Position numbers and translations under genes: made by a program. The notes under the pieces are model-generated. The model made no database searches and had not been told where the DNA came from. It was given only the letters and a program-made list of their open reading frames with translations. A stretch of DNA of 64,000 nt, from NCBI GenBank assembly GCA_026168455.1, contig CM047426.1, positions 29,075,058-29,139,057 on the forward strand, given 5' to 3'. This document shows positions 11,661 to 25,235 of this stretch, one piece after another (within the stretch, counting starts at the first letter, position 1; every line of letters starts with the position of its first letter). The stretch is from Theocolax elegans (lineage: Eukaryota > Arthropoda > Insecta > Hymenoptera > Cerocephalidae).

Positions 11661-14600
11661 CGGTCCTAGTGCAACCACTTGGGAACACGCGCGTTACTTA
11701 TATTGTTTGACTTTTATCTTCCCGTCTGTGATTCTCTCGACGCAAGTGTATCTGGTGATCGACAGCCTGTTGCCTATTTTGCCGGATAAATTATTTTGGT
11801 TTGTATTGCTCATTTACTTATTTTTCTCCTATACTCTATTCTTTCGATAGGGAAAGTGGTTTTTATCAGTGCGTTAAGATTACGATAAATAACTATTATT
11901 TCATTTTTCATCCATTAATTTAAAATGTTTGATTACCGCATGGAATTTATTGGAAAAACAGTTCTTTCTATTATACTTTCATACTGTTAATACATCAGGG
12001 TGATTAGTGCACAAATTTAGTATACACGTGTATACTAAAAAATTTGTTTTTTATGTAATTTTTATGTAATTATTCACAAACCGACCCATGTTGTACAATT
12101 TATTGCCTACTTTTGAAAAATCATGTATAAAAAAATCATACTTTTGTAGGATTATAATCATAATATATCATAATTTTGCACAGTTGTACAGATACAGTTA
12201 TAACCAATAAATTAATTCAGATCAATTCATTTACACTTTGTAAAAAAATTAGCTAATTTTGTAGCAAAAGTAATTAAATTGAAATATTGTAAAATAATGA
12301 ATTACAATAATTAATATAAAAATCAACAAATTTCATAAGTTTTGGAAAATTTTTGCAAATTCTAATATTTTATAAAGATATAGTAATATTACAACTTAAG
12401 TTATTTACATAATTTTTGCATAAAATGAGTGATCAGGCGTAAATTCATAGGTTAAAATTCAATCAAGCATATGTAGTCAAGAATACATTTTACTAATTTA
12501 TAAAAATCATATATGAACACAATTTCTATATTTATTTATATATATTTATAAATATTAAAAAGTTTCATAAATATTTTTTATTAACAAAATATAATAATTA
12601 TAAACGAAAATAAATGAATAAATATAGATATTGTTAAAATCTTTACAATTTTCGGATTATCACATGATTTTATTTTTGCATTTTTTTTGTAAAAAGAAAG
12701 TATAAAGTATTTTGGTTTTAAAAATAAACTTATATATGTATATAATAAATTTAAGGTAAAACTTTAAACAATCAAAGTATAATGGTACAATATTATTATA
12801 ACACATTGGTAATAATATATTCAGAAATTTGAATATAAAATTAATTCTTGTATTATTAATATATTATTACAAAAATTTAATAATAGAATTTTTTTCTTCT
12901 GCGTTAATAATTTTATGTAATACTATGCGAGTTTATTTTTTAATAACGAAATGTTTAAACACTTTTTGCGCAAATAGTTGCGTTAAAGTTACTACTCGAA
13001 ATTTCTATTTCGCGTTAAAATATTAATTATTAATTAGTAGAAAATGCATTGAATATTTTCGAAAATACTTTTGCAAGTTAAAACTAATATAAATTTAATA
13101 TAAACTACTATTTTAGCAAAAGTTTAACAAAATAAAGTAACAAAAAGCAGAATAATTTTTGTACTATAAATTAATATATTTAATATAATGAAAGTTTTAT
13201 TAAACTTGCTTTATATCTACATGTATATGTTAAATTAAGCAAATTTAGGAGTTTTTTAAAGTTAAATTTAAAGTACTTACTAATCCACCAAAATGTATTA
13301 TAAAAATAATTTATACAAGATTTAAGTTGGTAATTGATACCGTTAATCAAAAAAGAGAAAAATCGAGGATTCCCTTTCGGGCGTAGAACGAACGATAAAG
13401 TTGAGCTCTATCGCGATTGGAGCATAGAGATATGTAAATCGATTTTAGGAACTTTTATTTACATACTTCTTTATGTCTTCCCCAAGGTGATAATATTTGG
13501 GGGGTGATCTAAAATATTAAGCGATAACGATCGTTTAATATTTCCTTCTAATTCGTGAGTACCATCGGCCCAAATGCGATTGTTCGGGGACACACAAGTA
13601 TCAACACCCTTATTTACCGATTTCCTCTGTTTCCGTAAAGGCTCATGACGTTAGTTGCTTGAATTTATATGGAAATAAATTGGACATGTAAATCACTTGT
13701 TGAATAGCGTGAATCAGAGGGTAATAGTTTGTTAATTTGGATTATTCCAAAAAAATTGGATGCTTGAAATTATAAGGCTCGAGGAATCGCTATTTTTAAA
13801 TGTCTTTTTGAGATTTAAATTTACATGTTACATTATTACAAAATATTGCTATCACTAACGAGCATGAATTAGTGAATTTTCGGATTGAATTGAAATAATA
13901 TATCAAAAACAATTAAAACTAATGTTATTATAATAATCTGTGTAGTATAATTATGGTATAGATTTATATACTTATTTTTATTATTAATGCATTGTTAAAG
14001 ATGATTATAAATTCATTTATAAATGTTATTATTGAATAAAAAACTGCACGTGAAGAGGGAAATAAAAGTATTTGTGAAACGTTGTGCAATGTAATTACAA
14101 TTTGACTCGTTAAATTAATCGAAAATATTATTAAAAAATGTAATTACTTTGAATTACAAATATTAATGTATATTTATAAATTACATCTATTTTATGAATA
14201 TAGAATATGAAATGAATCAATATTAAAATGTACTATATACAATTTTAGGAATTTGAATATACAATAAAAAATCCGATACTGTAAGTTTTAGTGGATAAAG
14301 AAACATAGCATCGATTTTTCAGTGAATAGAGTAATTGAATAGTGAAGCTAATTTTATCGATGCAACAGGCGAATTCTTTCATGTGAAACTGGAATCATAC
14401 ATGAAATACGTCGGGTCGCGAGGCAATAATGACACTGTCGCTTAAATTAAATTGGAAATTTTGTAAGGCCGATCACTTGAATTGCCGACTCCTATTTTAT
14501 TAGGTTGAAAAAATACTGTGATAAATAGATTTCTAGCTAATAAATATTATATATCATTGATGGAAATTCTATACGCATTTGACGTAACAGAGAATTACCA

Positions 14601-15228
14601 GGAAATTTTGCTACTTTTAGACTATTATAGATTTTTTAGTTTCTTTTCAAAATCTTTTCGAGCATACGTAACAATACTTCATGGTTGTTTAACAATTTTC
14701 AATAAAAATTTTATTTTACTTTCGGGGGAAAAAATGTTAAAACTTTTGGTTTTCTTTGCATCTTGTATCGAATAGTAATTAAAAACTCTTCATCGGAGAG
14801 CGAACTTATTTATGAAAGTAGTATAGGAGTTCATTTTTTTCGAACATGCGGATGTAGTTATCGATTAATTTTATCGCGAAAGTGAACTAATTTTAACTTT
14901 GAATGGCGTTAAAGTTAAAAAAAAAAGTAATTGTACACTATACGAACTGACTGTTAGATGGTTTTCCCCAAGGTGCAATGTTTTCATTATGTTGGTAGTT
15001 ACGTTTTCATTGGCATGAAACTTACACAAATTAACTTGTGAAATATATATATATATATATTATATGGTAAAACGAGGCTTACCCTAATTGTATTAAATTT
15101 TCAATTTAAACTGATTACACGTTCATCCAATTTTGATTGAAAGACGCATATTCAATAATATTGAGGACACAGTGTTGTTTGATTTTAACAGATACAATTT
15201 TTGTAATGATTTATTTTTAGCACACACG
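11661..15228. other. Probable 5' untranslated exon and first intron of the RYamide gene
   Basis: Mostly A+T-rich and non-coding. A G+C-richer stretch at 13370-13650 (containing CCCCAAGGTG, which recurs near 14967) may be regulatory. A (TA)n run lies at 15043-15060. No other gene is seen; frames of up to about 140 codons in the first part overlap the promoter island and lack any family motif. Confidence 0.4.
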
Positions 15229-18200
15229 ATGATCTCGAGTAGTAGAAAAATCCGACGCGTGTCAGACAATTTAAAACTTGGCAAACTTATCGTGTGGCTG
15301 TGGATAAGTTGTATCATGGTAACAACGGTATCGTCACAAGATAATTTTTACATGAATGGACGATTTGGGAAACGAAAAGATACAGTATCCTGTAAGTAAA
15401 CATTTTTTAATATTTATTTTCCTTTGGTGTAAGCAATAATTAATTTAAAAAATTTAATGTACTAAAATATTCAAGGATTTTAATATCGATTGTGCATCTA
15501 ATTAAAATTGGAGTTGTAGGTAAAATCGCTTGTGTTGCATGAATAAAATACTTCACATGAGTATAACCAAGTTTGATTGAATAAATAAAAATTTAATGTA
15601 GATATTAATTTATGCTACAATTTTATGCATAACAAATATTGTTGTAATACACTGTAATTATTTTACATTTAAATAAGAGTTATAATTTATAATTTCATAT
15701 TTTAAATGAATTGAAGTTATAATATTAATTCATTCATGCTACGAGACTACCACTAATGTACTAGAATATTTCATCAAATTATTCGTATCGTAGATAATTA
15801 CAGTGAATTAATGCTGCTTATGAGTTATCAATAAAAGTTATCAATTAGAGTTTACCTATGCGTAAATCGTATAAACCTATTTATTTATTCTTTCAGCGGT
15901 TCAAATAGTGTCTAAATGTATTACATTTTATTTAGATTAATGTAAGCAAGTTAACGTTAACGATGGGTGCTTTATTTCAAACTACGTTGTCATTAAATAT
16001 GTTTTAAATCGTTAAAATGTTTTAAGTGACATTAGATTATTTGAATAAGTTGTTTGCATAATTTTATTTTTCTAAAATTAATTTAACTTGAAGATTAAAA
16101 TATAAAAAATTAAAAAGCTAAAAATAGGAATATAGTTTGTAGCAATTTATTAGTCTTTTATTAATTATATGTATATTGTTGCAAATAATTAGGTATTTTT
16201 ATCGTTTGATGCTAAAAGGTAAAATACAAACCTATAAATATCAATAATATTAGTTCATTTTCTACACGCGATCAGAAATTTATAGGAGCATGTGGCAATT
16301 TGAAAAGAAATGACTAAAAAATCCTTGTTGAAATCTTTGTTGAGAAGTTTACGTTAGCTTTCAATCTTGATTTCATTGTCGTCTTGTCGTTACGCCGATC
16401 GAATGAACGCTGGCAGTATATTCGATTCTGTATCAGAAAATAATTCCTTCCTTTGCAGAAGAAAGTTATTTCTCATGAAATTAAATTAAACTTCTTTTAT
16501 TATAATAATTTAAGTTTATTAATTTAACTTGAGGTTATTTGTATAAGAATTATCATTTTGAGCTTTACATTTACAATGTTATTGAGTAATCGAGAGACAG
16601 ATATGAAAAATTATAAAAATTACTATGTTTTACAGGTGAACTGTCTCTCGATTACACAATAACATTGTAAGTTTTACTAAAACCTTTTCTTCCGTTTATT
16701 TATTATTATGTTATATATTTTTAAGAATAAGTTAATAAACAAATCAAAGTCACTTATAGAATATGTAATAAAAATAAAAAATATTAATATTAATATTGGC
16801 ATAAATGGTTTGATTGACTTTTCTTCGAATTCAAAGGGCGAATGAATCTATAGTTATGTATACGAAACAATACACATTTATTTGCATGTAAGTTTAAAAC
16901 GTCAAATACGATTTTCTCGAAACATGGCTTTTCACTTTGTGTCGTATCTTCTACAATCGTTTTTGGATGTAGTACCACAATTTGTATTTAATTGGATTTT
17001 TTAGAAAAACTCGTAGCTGTTTGACATTTTCCTTTATTCTAGTCATTTCAATAAAATATACTTTCACTATAACTTTACAATTTTAGTTAGTAATAAATTT
17101 AACATAAAAGTAGTCCTTTTAACTTTACGAATTCTGTAAAAATTCAACCTGTTTTTATTTGTTGTCCGTACTTATTTTAAAAATAAAGCGATATACGAAT
17201 ATTTTGAATTCAAGTAGAAACGAGTTGCGTAATACGTGAAAGTTTGATACTTTAATGAGATGCAATATTTTTTTTTATAGATATTTACAATATATTATTA
17301 TTTTGACCAACAAAACGTCAATAAAATTATAATTTTTTTATAAAGTTTTTTGTACTTAATTCTTGTACAAAATGTAAAGCCCAGTTTAAGTCTTATAAAA
17401 ATATCTGCGTACAGTAACATTCCCATGTAATTTTTTTAGCGGACAGTTACACACGCACCTCAAATTAAAAGGTGAATTTCTGTTCTTTTTATTTTTAGGT
17501 TTTATTTTTAATTTTATTGTGTGCTTAAAATGTAATGCAATTGATGGAAACAACTTGGCTCTCTATTATTTGTATAATAATATAATAATATATTGCAGTT
17601 ACGATTTATAAATTTATAATTTTGAATATACACATAATACACAATTAGCCTTTTATAAAATAGTCATGAGCGGATGTAGTGAAGCCAAAGTAAACGTAAC
17701 AATATTAAAGATTAGATTTGATCGGTAGTTCTATCTCAACGCAAACCAAAGTTGTTTATCTATTTGCATGCAATCATCGTCACAATGCATAAATATAATG
17801 TCGATAAAAATTATTTCATAATTGATTAATTTTTTGTATATTACAAATTAAACATATGTAATTTACATTTATTGAAAATTGGTTTTAAATAAATATTGCA
17901 ATGTCGTATTACACTAGTGACAAATTATTCACGTATGCTACTAAAATTTATTTTATTTTTGATAATTCTAAATAAATCTGTATGTGATAGCATGATTGCA
18001 AGGATATTTTAAAAAAGAAAAAAAGTTATTGTACCTTCTAAATTTATGTGAATAAATTTAATTTAATAAAGATTTTAGTCAAAAATTGTATAATTACACA
18101 TTGTATTAATTAAATAAGTAATAAAACGAAATACATATGAAAAATGCATATAAATTATCGGTGCATTGTCGAAGATTATACATTCGTATAATCAGAAAGA

Positions 18201-21200
18201 AAGTGAATAAACCACAGAGAGTGTACGAATATAGACTTGATTAGCTGTGAAAGGAAAGGTATGACTCTGTTAACACAGATAAAATAGAAAAGTCCCTTAT
18301 AGTAACCGAAGAAAGAGTTTTTTACTTGCCGCGTGATGATAGGGATGCTCGCGCGGTCGGGTCTCTTTACATGGAATCGGGTTCAATTAAAATCAGGCGC
18401 GCAGGCGAGTCTCGTTACATATGCAGGGAGAATGGAGGAATGGAGGTGGCAGGGCTCTTTGTGACTCTTGGCCCAGAGCGTTGTGACGCGCAAGGTGTAG
18501 GTCGTGCGAGTACGAGAAACCAAATGCGGCACGGGTGCGCGTTTAATCGGCCGCGTTTAATTTGAAGCTACCACGAGAATGGCGGACGCCTACGTAGCGA
18601 TAATTAACAATGGGATGGGAACGAGATGGACTGCCAGGATTTCTACGTCTCTGATGTAATCGAATTTATGCGGGTGCGCTGTTTAAAGGTCTTGACTGAT
18701 TTTGTTTAACGACAATCAGGTACAGTTTATTAATTCGATACAATTACAACGGATTCACGCAAACTTAATCATTCAGTTAGAGATTCCGGTATTCCGATTT
18801 ATTATCTTTTTTGTAACGTTAAACTTTTAACTGATTATATTTGTGTACCTATATAGTATTGTGTAGTAAGTCACGGGCAATCTATCGTGCTTTTGATTTG
18901 TTATATGAATAACTTCCATTTTTGTTTCCGTCAATATTTATTATTATTTCAAAAGATTTGATAAATCTTACATTTCTACGAAGAAAATAAAATAGATACA
19001 TTTTTGTATACAAGGTACAAATATGTAATACCAAATTATGTATGTTACATAATAATCTTTGCTGATACGTTTAAGTTCAATGTTAAAAATAACAATAAGT
19101 TGTAACAATCGTATATTATTTTTTTCAGTATTTAAATTATAGTAGTAAACATATTGGTAATATTTTGATTCTAGCTGTTTCGGATAAATAATTTGTATTA
19201 TTATTTATAAATGGAAATCGTTTCATTAACTAATGCAGAGCAGATGTAGATATTAAAACGAAATATTCAAAATGTTTATGTTGTAAAATAATTGATGCAT
19301 CGAATTCAATTTCATTTTAAAGCTTTGGAATTCAATCAGTTAAAGGAATAATGCCTCTCCATTAATATTAAATAATTAGTTGAAAAAATAATAATTAAGA
19401 ATACTAATTTAAAAGTACTATTTTCATATAAATTATAAAAAATAAGGAGAAATCGATGATTATTATTCTCACGTGGTTTTATTTTAAAATGCGTGGGTCG
19501 TCGTAAGGCTAAGTTTAAATTTCACCGATGAAGGATGAAAAAGGTAACTTCGCACGAGTGAACAGGGTAAATAATTTCATTTCTGAGACATAAATAGAAA
19601 ACCAACAAAATACTTAAAGCAATAAATACAAATATAATTAACAATTTAAGAATCAATTATTGTAATATATATTTTACTACAAATTAATATTTTACACAAA
19701 CGGCCAAATTTCTTTGCAGAAAGATTGTATTAAACTACCACCGTGAATTGATATTTCGAAGGATTAACGTACATTCTATTCCATGTGGACATTTTTGGAC
19801 AGTGATGCTAATATAATAATCTATAATAAGATAGTTGTGCAATACGTTTAAACGTGTGGTTCATTTTACTCAATTCCGTAATCCCCAAGCATGTAGTGCA
19901 ATTCGATCGACAACTCCTCATTATCAACTCTCAGTTGTAACGAAACGTTTGCATGTACTTGTAATTCGCCAGCTGAGTCTATATGATAGTTATAAGCTTG
20001 TCAGATGATTTTCATTGCAAAAATGTGAGAAATTGCTACGAATTAAGTTTTTTCAGCGTATATAACATAAAAAAAATTGGTACAAATATTTTAATATAAT
20101 TATTAAAATAAAACTATAATAAAATATGAAAGATTTGGATGTTTAAAAGGAGAAAGAGGAGGAACTTGATAGAAGTAACATTTGCAATTTGCACGTTATG
20201 ACAAGCTCTGTAAGATGTATCTTAATTATAAAAAAATATCTGTTGTCGTTGTATACTCTGCATGGTTCTGATGAGAATTGTGATAAATTATTGATCAATC
20301 CTTTAAATGTAAAATTAAGTTAAGGGTTGAAATAAATAGCTGTAAAATTAAAGATTATATATAGAACATACAACGTAATGAAAAAGTGGGGAGCTCTGAA
20401 TTTTTATTACCACTTACATATTGGTATGTTTTGCGATTAAATTTATATGTACTGTACATTTTAGAAAACCTGCATGTATTATTTTTTACAAGGATAATGC
20501 TTAATTGATTACTAATAGGATAAATTACGATAAAAATTTAGTGTCTGCTGTTATGATGTATATATATTTTGGTTATAAGTTTGTTAAAACCTTGACATCT
20601 TCAGAACATTATTAGCAGTTATTTAAAAATGTTCTAGTAAGTTGTTAGTTATAGATCGTAAACAAGTAGTTTTTTCTTATGGAATTAAGCGATGTTTATT
20701 TTAGATGTTTAAGGTATTCTACACGCGAAGTACAAAGTGAATAATATAGGTATACAATCGACCAGTAGGGTTTTATCGCAGTATACTCTAGAAGGTTGCT
20801 TTCGAAGGGGGATCGAATGGGATTCGCAGAGTTGCGAGAGGGAAAGAGAGATAAATGTAGTAATTGCATAGAACGAAATGAGGAATTGTTAAGCGAATGA
20901 CTTCGAACAGCATAACTGCATGTAGACAGTATTAAGTATTTTTCATGAATAGTCTTTAATTAGGCATTTTTATATCAAATTATTCTTGATCGATCTTTCG
21001 CTTTTTATGTTATATTACATTACTTTTTTCCGAGGAAAATCTATATTTTGAAAAAATTGTAATTATTTCTAAGTATTTTCAAATTTACGTATATGGACTG
21101 TACAATAAATAAGTAATTTTGTATAAAATTGTCTCAATTAGTACATATATTGCGGTTAATTGTAATTATTTAATGTTCGGATCGACTTTTTGAAACACTT

Positions 21201-24200
21201 TAAATGGTATAATACTTATACAAAACAGTATTATAGTTGAATATATATGACTTATTCTTATGCATATATATATTTTACTTATATTTATATACGGGAAAAG
21301 TAAATGCTTACCCTGAATATTAAAATTTCTAAAAATACACAAGTATAACCGCAGCTAAATTGTGAGTTGCAATTTATTTCTTGAAAAAAAAGTTGAATTG
21401 AAAAAAAAGTATTATTAAGTTAGTTATGTCAAAAGTAAAGCTTTAGTTCGAAAAGACCGATAAATATACATTATATAAATATCACAGAACGTTAAATTAA
21501 TTTTTGTTTTTGAAAATAATTTTTGTTAGTGAACGTTATTAGGAAAATGTTTATTTATGAAATCATTTAGTCAATAACAGAATAAAGAATACCATTCATT
21601 ACTATTAATGATGCATTGGTCGTCGACAACTTTAGTTTTATATAAATGAAACTAATCATCAAAAATTGATGAATGCACCTACTGTACGTCAAAATAAATG
21701 TTTTCATTATCACAACTTATGATGTTTTGTGTTACTTTCTGGCGCCTCAAGCGAATGATTTGTTGAGTGTAATGAATTTGTATATAAGTTAGTAAGTTTA
21801 GTCATTTGAAATAAGTATCGTAAAGATGATTACTGGTTACTCGAAGTAACAATCGATTGATTATTTTAATTTATCAAATATAGTTACGATAATCATTTTT
21901 AACACATACAATAAATAAAAGTCAATCAGCAGTACTAATGTCATGAAATAGTCATTCTAACCATTTTATTAGTTAAATTCAGTAATATTAAATAAGTTAT
22001 CTTAACTATTTGAAAATCCTTGGCTCAACCATTTGAAGTTGATAAATGTAACAATTCGTTTCACTTGCACACTTTCTATAGTAACTAGTTGCTTAATTTT
22101 TTTCCGTGTATTATTATAGTAGACTTATTTACATTGTAGCAGAAAGTTGAGAACAATCAGATCTACTATACAATAACTATTTTATGGATCTATACAAATT
22201 CATTAATTTAAACTTAAATACTTACCTAAACTGTTTTTCCTGCACCAGGCTGTTGACTCTGTTTAACTATTAGGGAAGACTGGGGTATTTTTGAACAGGG
22301 ATATTTTTGAACTTTTTGAGTAGCTCTTTCATATCGAAATATTTATGCCGTAATAGAACGATTTCTTTAAAAGAAAGCTATTATCTCAAATACGAGCTAT
22401 TTCAAATTGATTGTCTACGTTTACTTGAGACCCGCCAAGATGAAAAACTCATCCTATTTTATTTGTACTTCTTAGTTTTTGAAAGCATACTTGCACTGTA
22501 GTTTCGTTATACCTGCAAATCACACGCACTAAAAGTATTCATACTAGCTTTCTTTTGACCGTAATTACGTTGAACAATATTAATTTATTGCTGCGCACTG
22601 TGTATATCTATAAAAATTTTTTCCATTTTGGGGTACTTTTGAACACGAACCATGGGGTAAATTTGAATGTGTTAATTAAATGGGTACACGGTGATTTTAT
22701 AGCATATTCATCGTGTGTCCAATCTAAAAGAAAATAAACCTAAAAAGAGTATAACAATATTGTTAAATAAAAACATTCCAGAGGTGTGAATAATAATTAC
22801 AAAAACAAAAAGTATAATGCAGTTAATATTGAAATCTCTAAAAGAAGATCAAGTAGAATTTGTAAACGAGGTACAAAATTATTAAATTATATCAGTCAAT
22901 AAATTTAAAAATGTTAATTGTTTTATACATTTTATATAAATTTTATTGTAATTTTAATACTTGTATTTAACTTAATAAGTAGTACATTTCCTATTTAAAA
23001 ATCAAAGTTATTTTTCATAAAGCAGAAAATTTTAACAATTATTTGTTCTCCATTTAAAATACACGTACAAATTTTCCACACGGAGAAGTTACATTTCACA
23101 AAAATAATTTTTGTTTTAGCATGAAAGTAAAATGTTGTATTAATAAATTTGGTGCCTAAAAAATTCTAAGAGTTGCGAGAAAGTAAGTATTTGAAGTTCC
23201 GTTAGTTTAGATTGTAAAATATTAATATTTGCATCGCAAAAAAATATATCGCAAATAAGTTTAAAAATACCCCAGGATTGAGGAATTTTTGGACAAAATG
23301 GTTTTTTCAACCGTAAATTAAACCGTCCTATCGATAAATATCGATAAAAAATTTGACTTAATAGTTACAGGCAAGTACTTGAAGTTTCTATGGTCCCAAG
23401 AATAAAATTATATCGTTTTCGAATTTTCGATAAGAAAAATAAATAAATAAAAAAGTTCAAAAATGCCTTAGTCTCCCCTATACTTATTTTTATATAATTT
23501 TCATATTTAATCCATAACATCAACATTTTCGTCAGTCTACTTATTCTGATCGCAGAATGTGCATAAACTGAAAAGACATTGGAAATATTTAAACAATTTG
23601 ATAATGTTGTAAGCGAAAGTAGTGAAAGTAATAAGAAGGGAATATTCTTGCGACTGAGATTAAATAACAAACGCGTTTATTCTTCTATAATTATTAAACT
23701 GAAACGAAATTTACAAATTTTGAAATAATTTACAATATTAATAGACACTTTATAAAAATTATAACTAATTTATATATAGTTTATTCATTAACTCACTATA
23801 AAATTGCAAGCGTACGTTGAGTGTATTCAAATAATTAACAGGAATTATTGTTAAAAACTGTTATTACAAAATAGTTATTTTTAAAAATATATGAGTACAA
23901 AAACATTAAATGTCTCTCAATATATTATTTAAGAAAAATTTTTTTTGGTTAATATTGAATGCGCCCTTGAAACAGTTGTGCTGCGTGTCGAACATTAAGA
24001 AGGGTGACCTTAATTTGATTTTACTCTTTTCAAAAAGGTTTCCCCAAGACCGCATTACATATTACTCTATTTTGGTAAATTAAATATTTAACATGTTGTC
24101 TGTTCTTTTATATTTAAATATACAATTATTGTTCATAAATTCTCTTTGTAGTATATCGTTAGTTTAATCATACTTTCCCGACAAAATAAACCACTTTTTT

Positions 24201-24959
24201 AAATATTGAATAAGTAAAACTTGTTTGAACTCAGAAAATATAAATTATGCTTATACGACGATACATTTGATAATTATAATAATACTTTTTATATGTGGTA
24301 TCAAAACTAAGCATTATTTATAATTGCATAAAACAATTTACAAAATCCATTGTCTGCCGAAGATTTGGTTCTGAAACTATTAACCTATATATTGGTGTTG
24401 CACGTATTTGTGATTCTACCTGCCGAAAACTTACTATCCATATATTGTTAATCTATAAATTTTTGAGTTTACATAACGTAATTTACTAATATCCTTGATT
24501 TTTTATAGAGAATAAACAAATCGAATGGATTACATATTACACATCATAAAGTATTTTGTTTTTAAAAATGTGATTTTTCACTTTTTCCCAGTGTCATTTC
24601 AACCGGGTAGCAGATTTGGCCGTAGCGACGGGAGTATTGGAAAGGCAGGGAAGGATGCGCCTAAGTTATTTGAAATAGTACCTAGGATGGATCGATTCTT
24701 TTACGGTAGTCGGTATGGAAAGAGATCGTCCCCAACAGTTTCAATGGACCGCCATACGCCAGAAATCCATCCAACGAGTTTGAATCTTAGACGTTTCGAA
24801 GCAGCGATCGACTACCTCGATCGTATGAGGCAGGCAGCAGTTCGGCAAGATTTGAATACGGAAGGCGGGAGTGATTATGAAAATGGCAGGCTGGATGACA
24901 CGAGACAGGACGAAGAGTCACCCTATCAACTTCTTTGCGATGGCTGCAGTAAGATTTGA
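15229..24959 (+). CDS. RYa: RYamide-type neuropeptide precursor, two coding exons
   Basis: Prepropeptide for secreted, amidated neuropeptides that in insects act on a GPCR (RYamide receptor, related to NPY receptors). Exons 15229-15391 (donor GTAAGT) and 24592-24959 (acceptor TTTTTCCCAG), phase 1, give 176 residues. Residues 20-36 form the hydrophobic signal core (LIVWLWISCIMVTTV) after an unusually long basic N-terminus; cleavage after SS36 would expose Gln37. Peptide 1: QDNFYMNGRF-G-KR (37-49), N-terminus likely pyroglutamate. Peptide 2: SFQPGSRF-G-R (56-65), with a single-Arg site (GRS). Peptide 3: MDRFFYGSRY-G-KR (87-99), a classic FFxxSRYamide. The remaining C-terminal part is acidic and ends CDGCSKI. 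The start is the only upstream Met in frame; an acceptor-like TTTTTAG precedes it. GTAAGA at 24950 could be a donor, so the last codons may be intronic. Two of three peptides end RFamide rather than RYamide. Confidence 0.9.
16573..16668. repeat. Short hairpin: 28-bp inverted repeat with 40-nt loop
   Basis: Arms 16573-16600 and 16641-16668 pair with a single mismatch (core AATCGAGAGACAG / CTGTCTCTCGATT). The size is like a precursor microRNA, but the near-perfect stem and lack of a recognised mature sequence fit a small MITE or a hairpin RNA equally well. Confidence 0.8.
18310..18700. promoter_or_regulatory. G+C-richer island in the RYamide intron
   Basis: Distinctly richer in G+C and CpG than its surroundings (for example GCGCGCAGGCGAGTCTCG near 18397). 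It contains an open frame at 18326-18565 that lacks a family motif or splice context. An intronic enhancer or an unrecognised transcript are both possible; conservation would separate them. Confidence 0.3.
22273..23478. mobile_element. 1.2-kb TIR element with TA target duplication
   Basis: The ends GGGAAGACTGGGGTATTTTT and (reverse complement) the terminal AAAAATGCCTTAGTCTCCCC are flanked by TA (22271-22272, 23479-23480). Sub-terminal motifs recur in inverted orientation (TATTTTTGAAC near the left end; AAAAATACCCC near 23264). Inner frames of 60-64 codons and one of 101 codons on the - strand have no transposase signature, so it is non-autonomous or decayed. Inserted in the RYamide intron. 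Confidence 0.7.
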
Positions 24960-25235
24960 ATCATGTATGTTAATCAAACATTGCTTTCCTATAATTTATT
25001 TTCTACAATCTCTGTTTAATTATATAATTTTGTATTAATTTGTATTGCCACGATGTATTTATTATTGATTAATAACACTCAGTCAAGTCTATTAGAAGTT
25101 TTAATATTTTTCAAATATTATTGTTTAAAATTTTTGGTGAAAATCAGTATACATTTATAAGTATTATATTTTGAAATATTATTTAATAAATTTATGTATT
25201 AATATAAATAAATGTATCAAATAGATCATTTTTTA
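24960..25235. other. 3' flank of the RYamide gene
   Basis: A+T-rich sequence after the stop codon with several AATAAA-like words (for example AATAAA near 25184-25189). If the donor-like GTAAGA at 24950 is used, this would be intron rather than 3' UTR. Confidence 0.45.

Larger units (their letters stand above)
15392..24591 (+). other. 9.2-kb intron of the RYamide gene
   Basis: Runs from GTAAGT after Ser54 to TTTTTCCCAG before the second coding exon. It carries a 96-nt hairpin (16573-16668), a G+C-richer island (18310-18700), and a 1.2-kb TIR element (22273-23478). The rest is A+T-rich and holds only short chance frames. Confidence 0.8.

Noticed and set aside
11431..11850. 139-codon open frame overlapping the TATA promoter island
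   Set aside because: It spans the TATA box and initiator, has no family motif and only exists because the island is G+C-richer; no supporting start context.
14518..14775. 85-codon open frame upstream of the RYamide exon
   Set aside because: A+T-driven hydrophobic/Phe-Tyr-rich translation typical of non-coding DNA, with no motif.
18326..18565. 79-codon frame in the RYamide intron
   Set aside because: Composition island without start context or homology that I can recognise.
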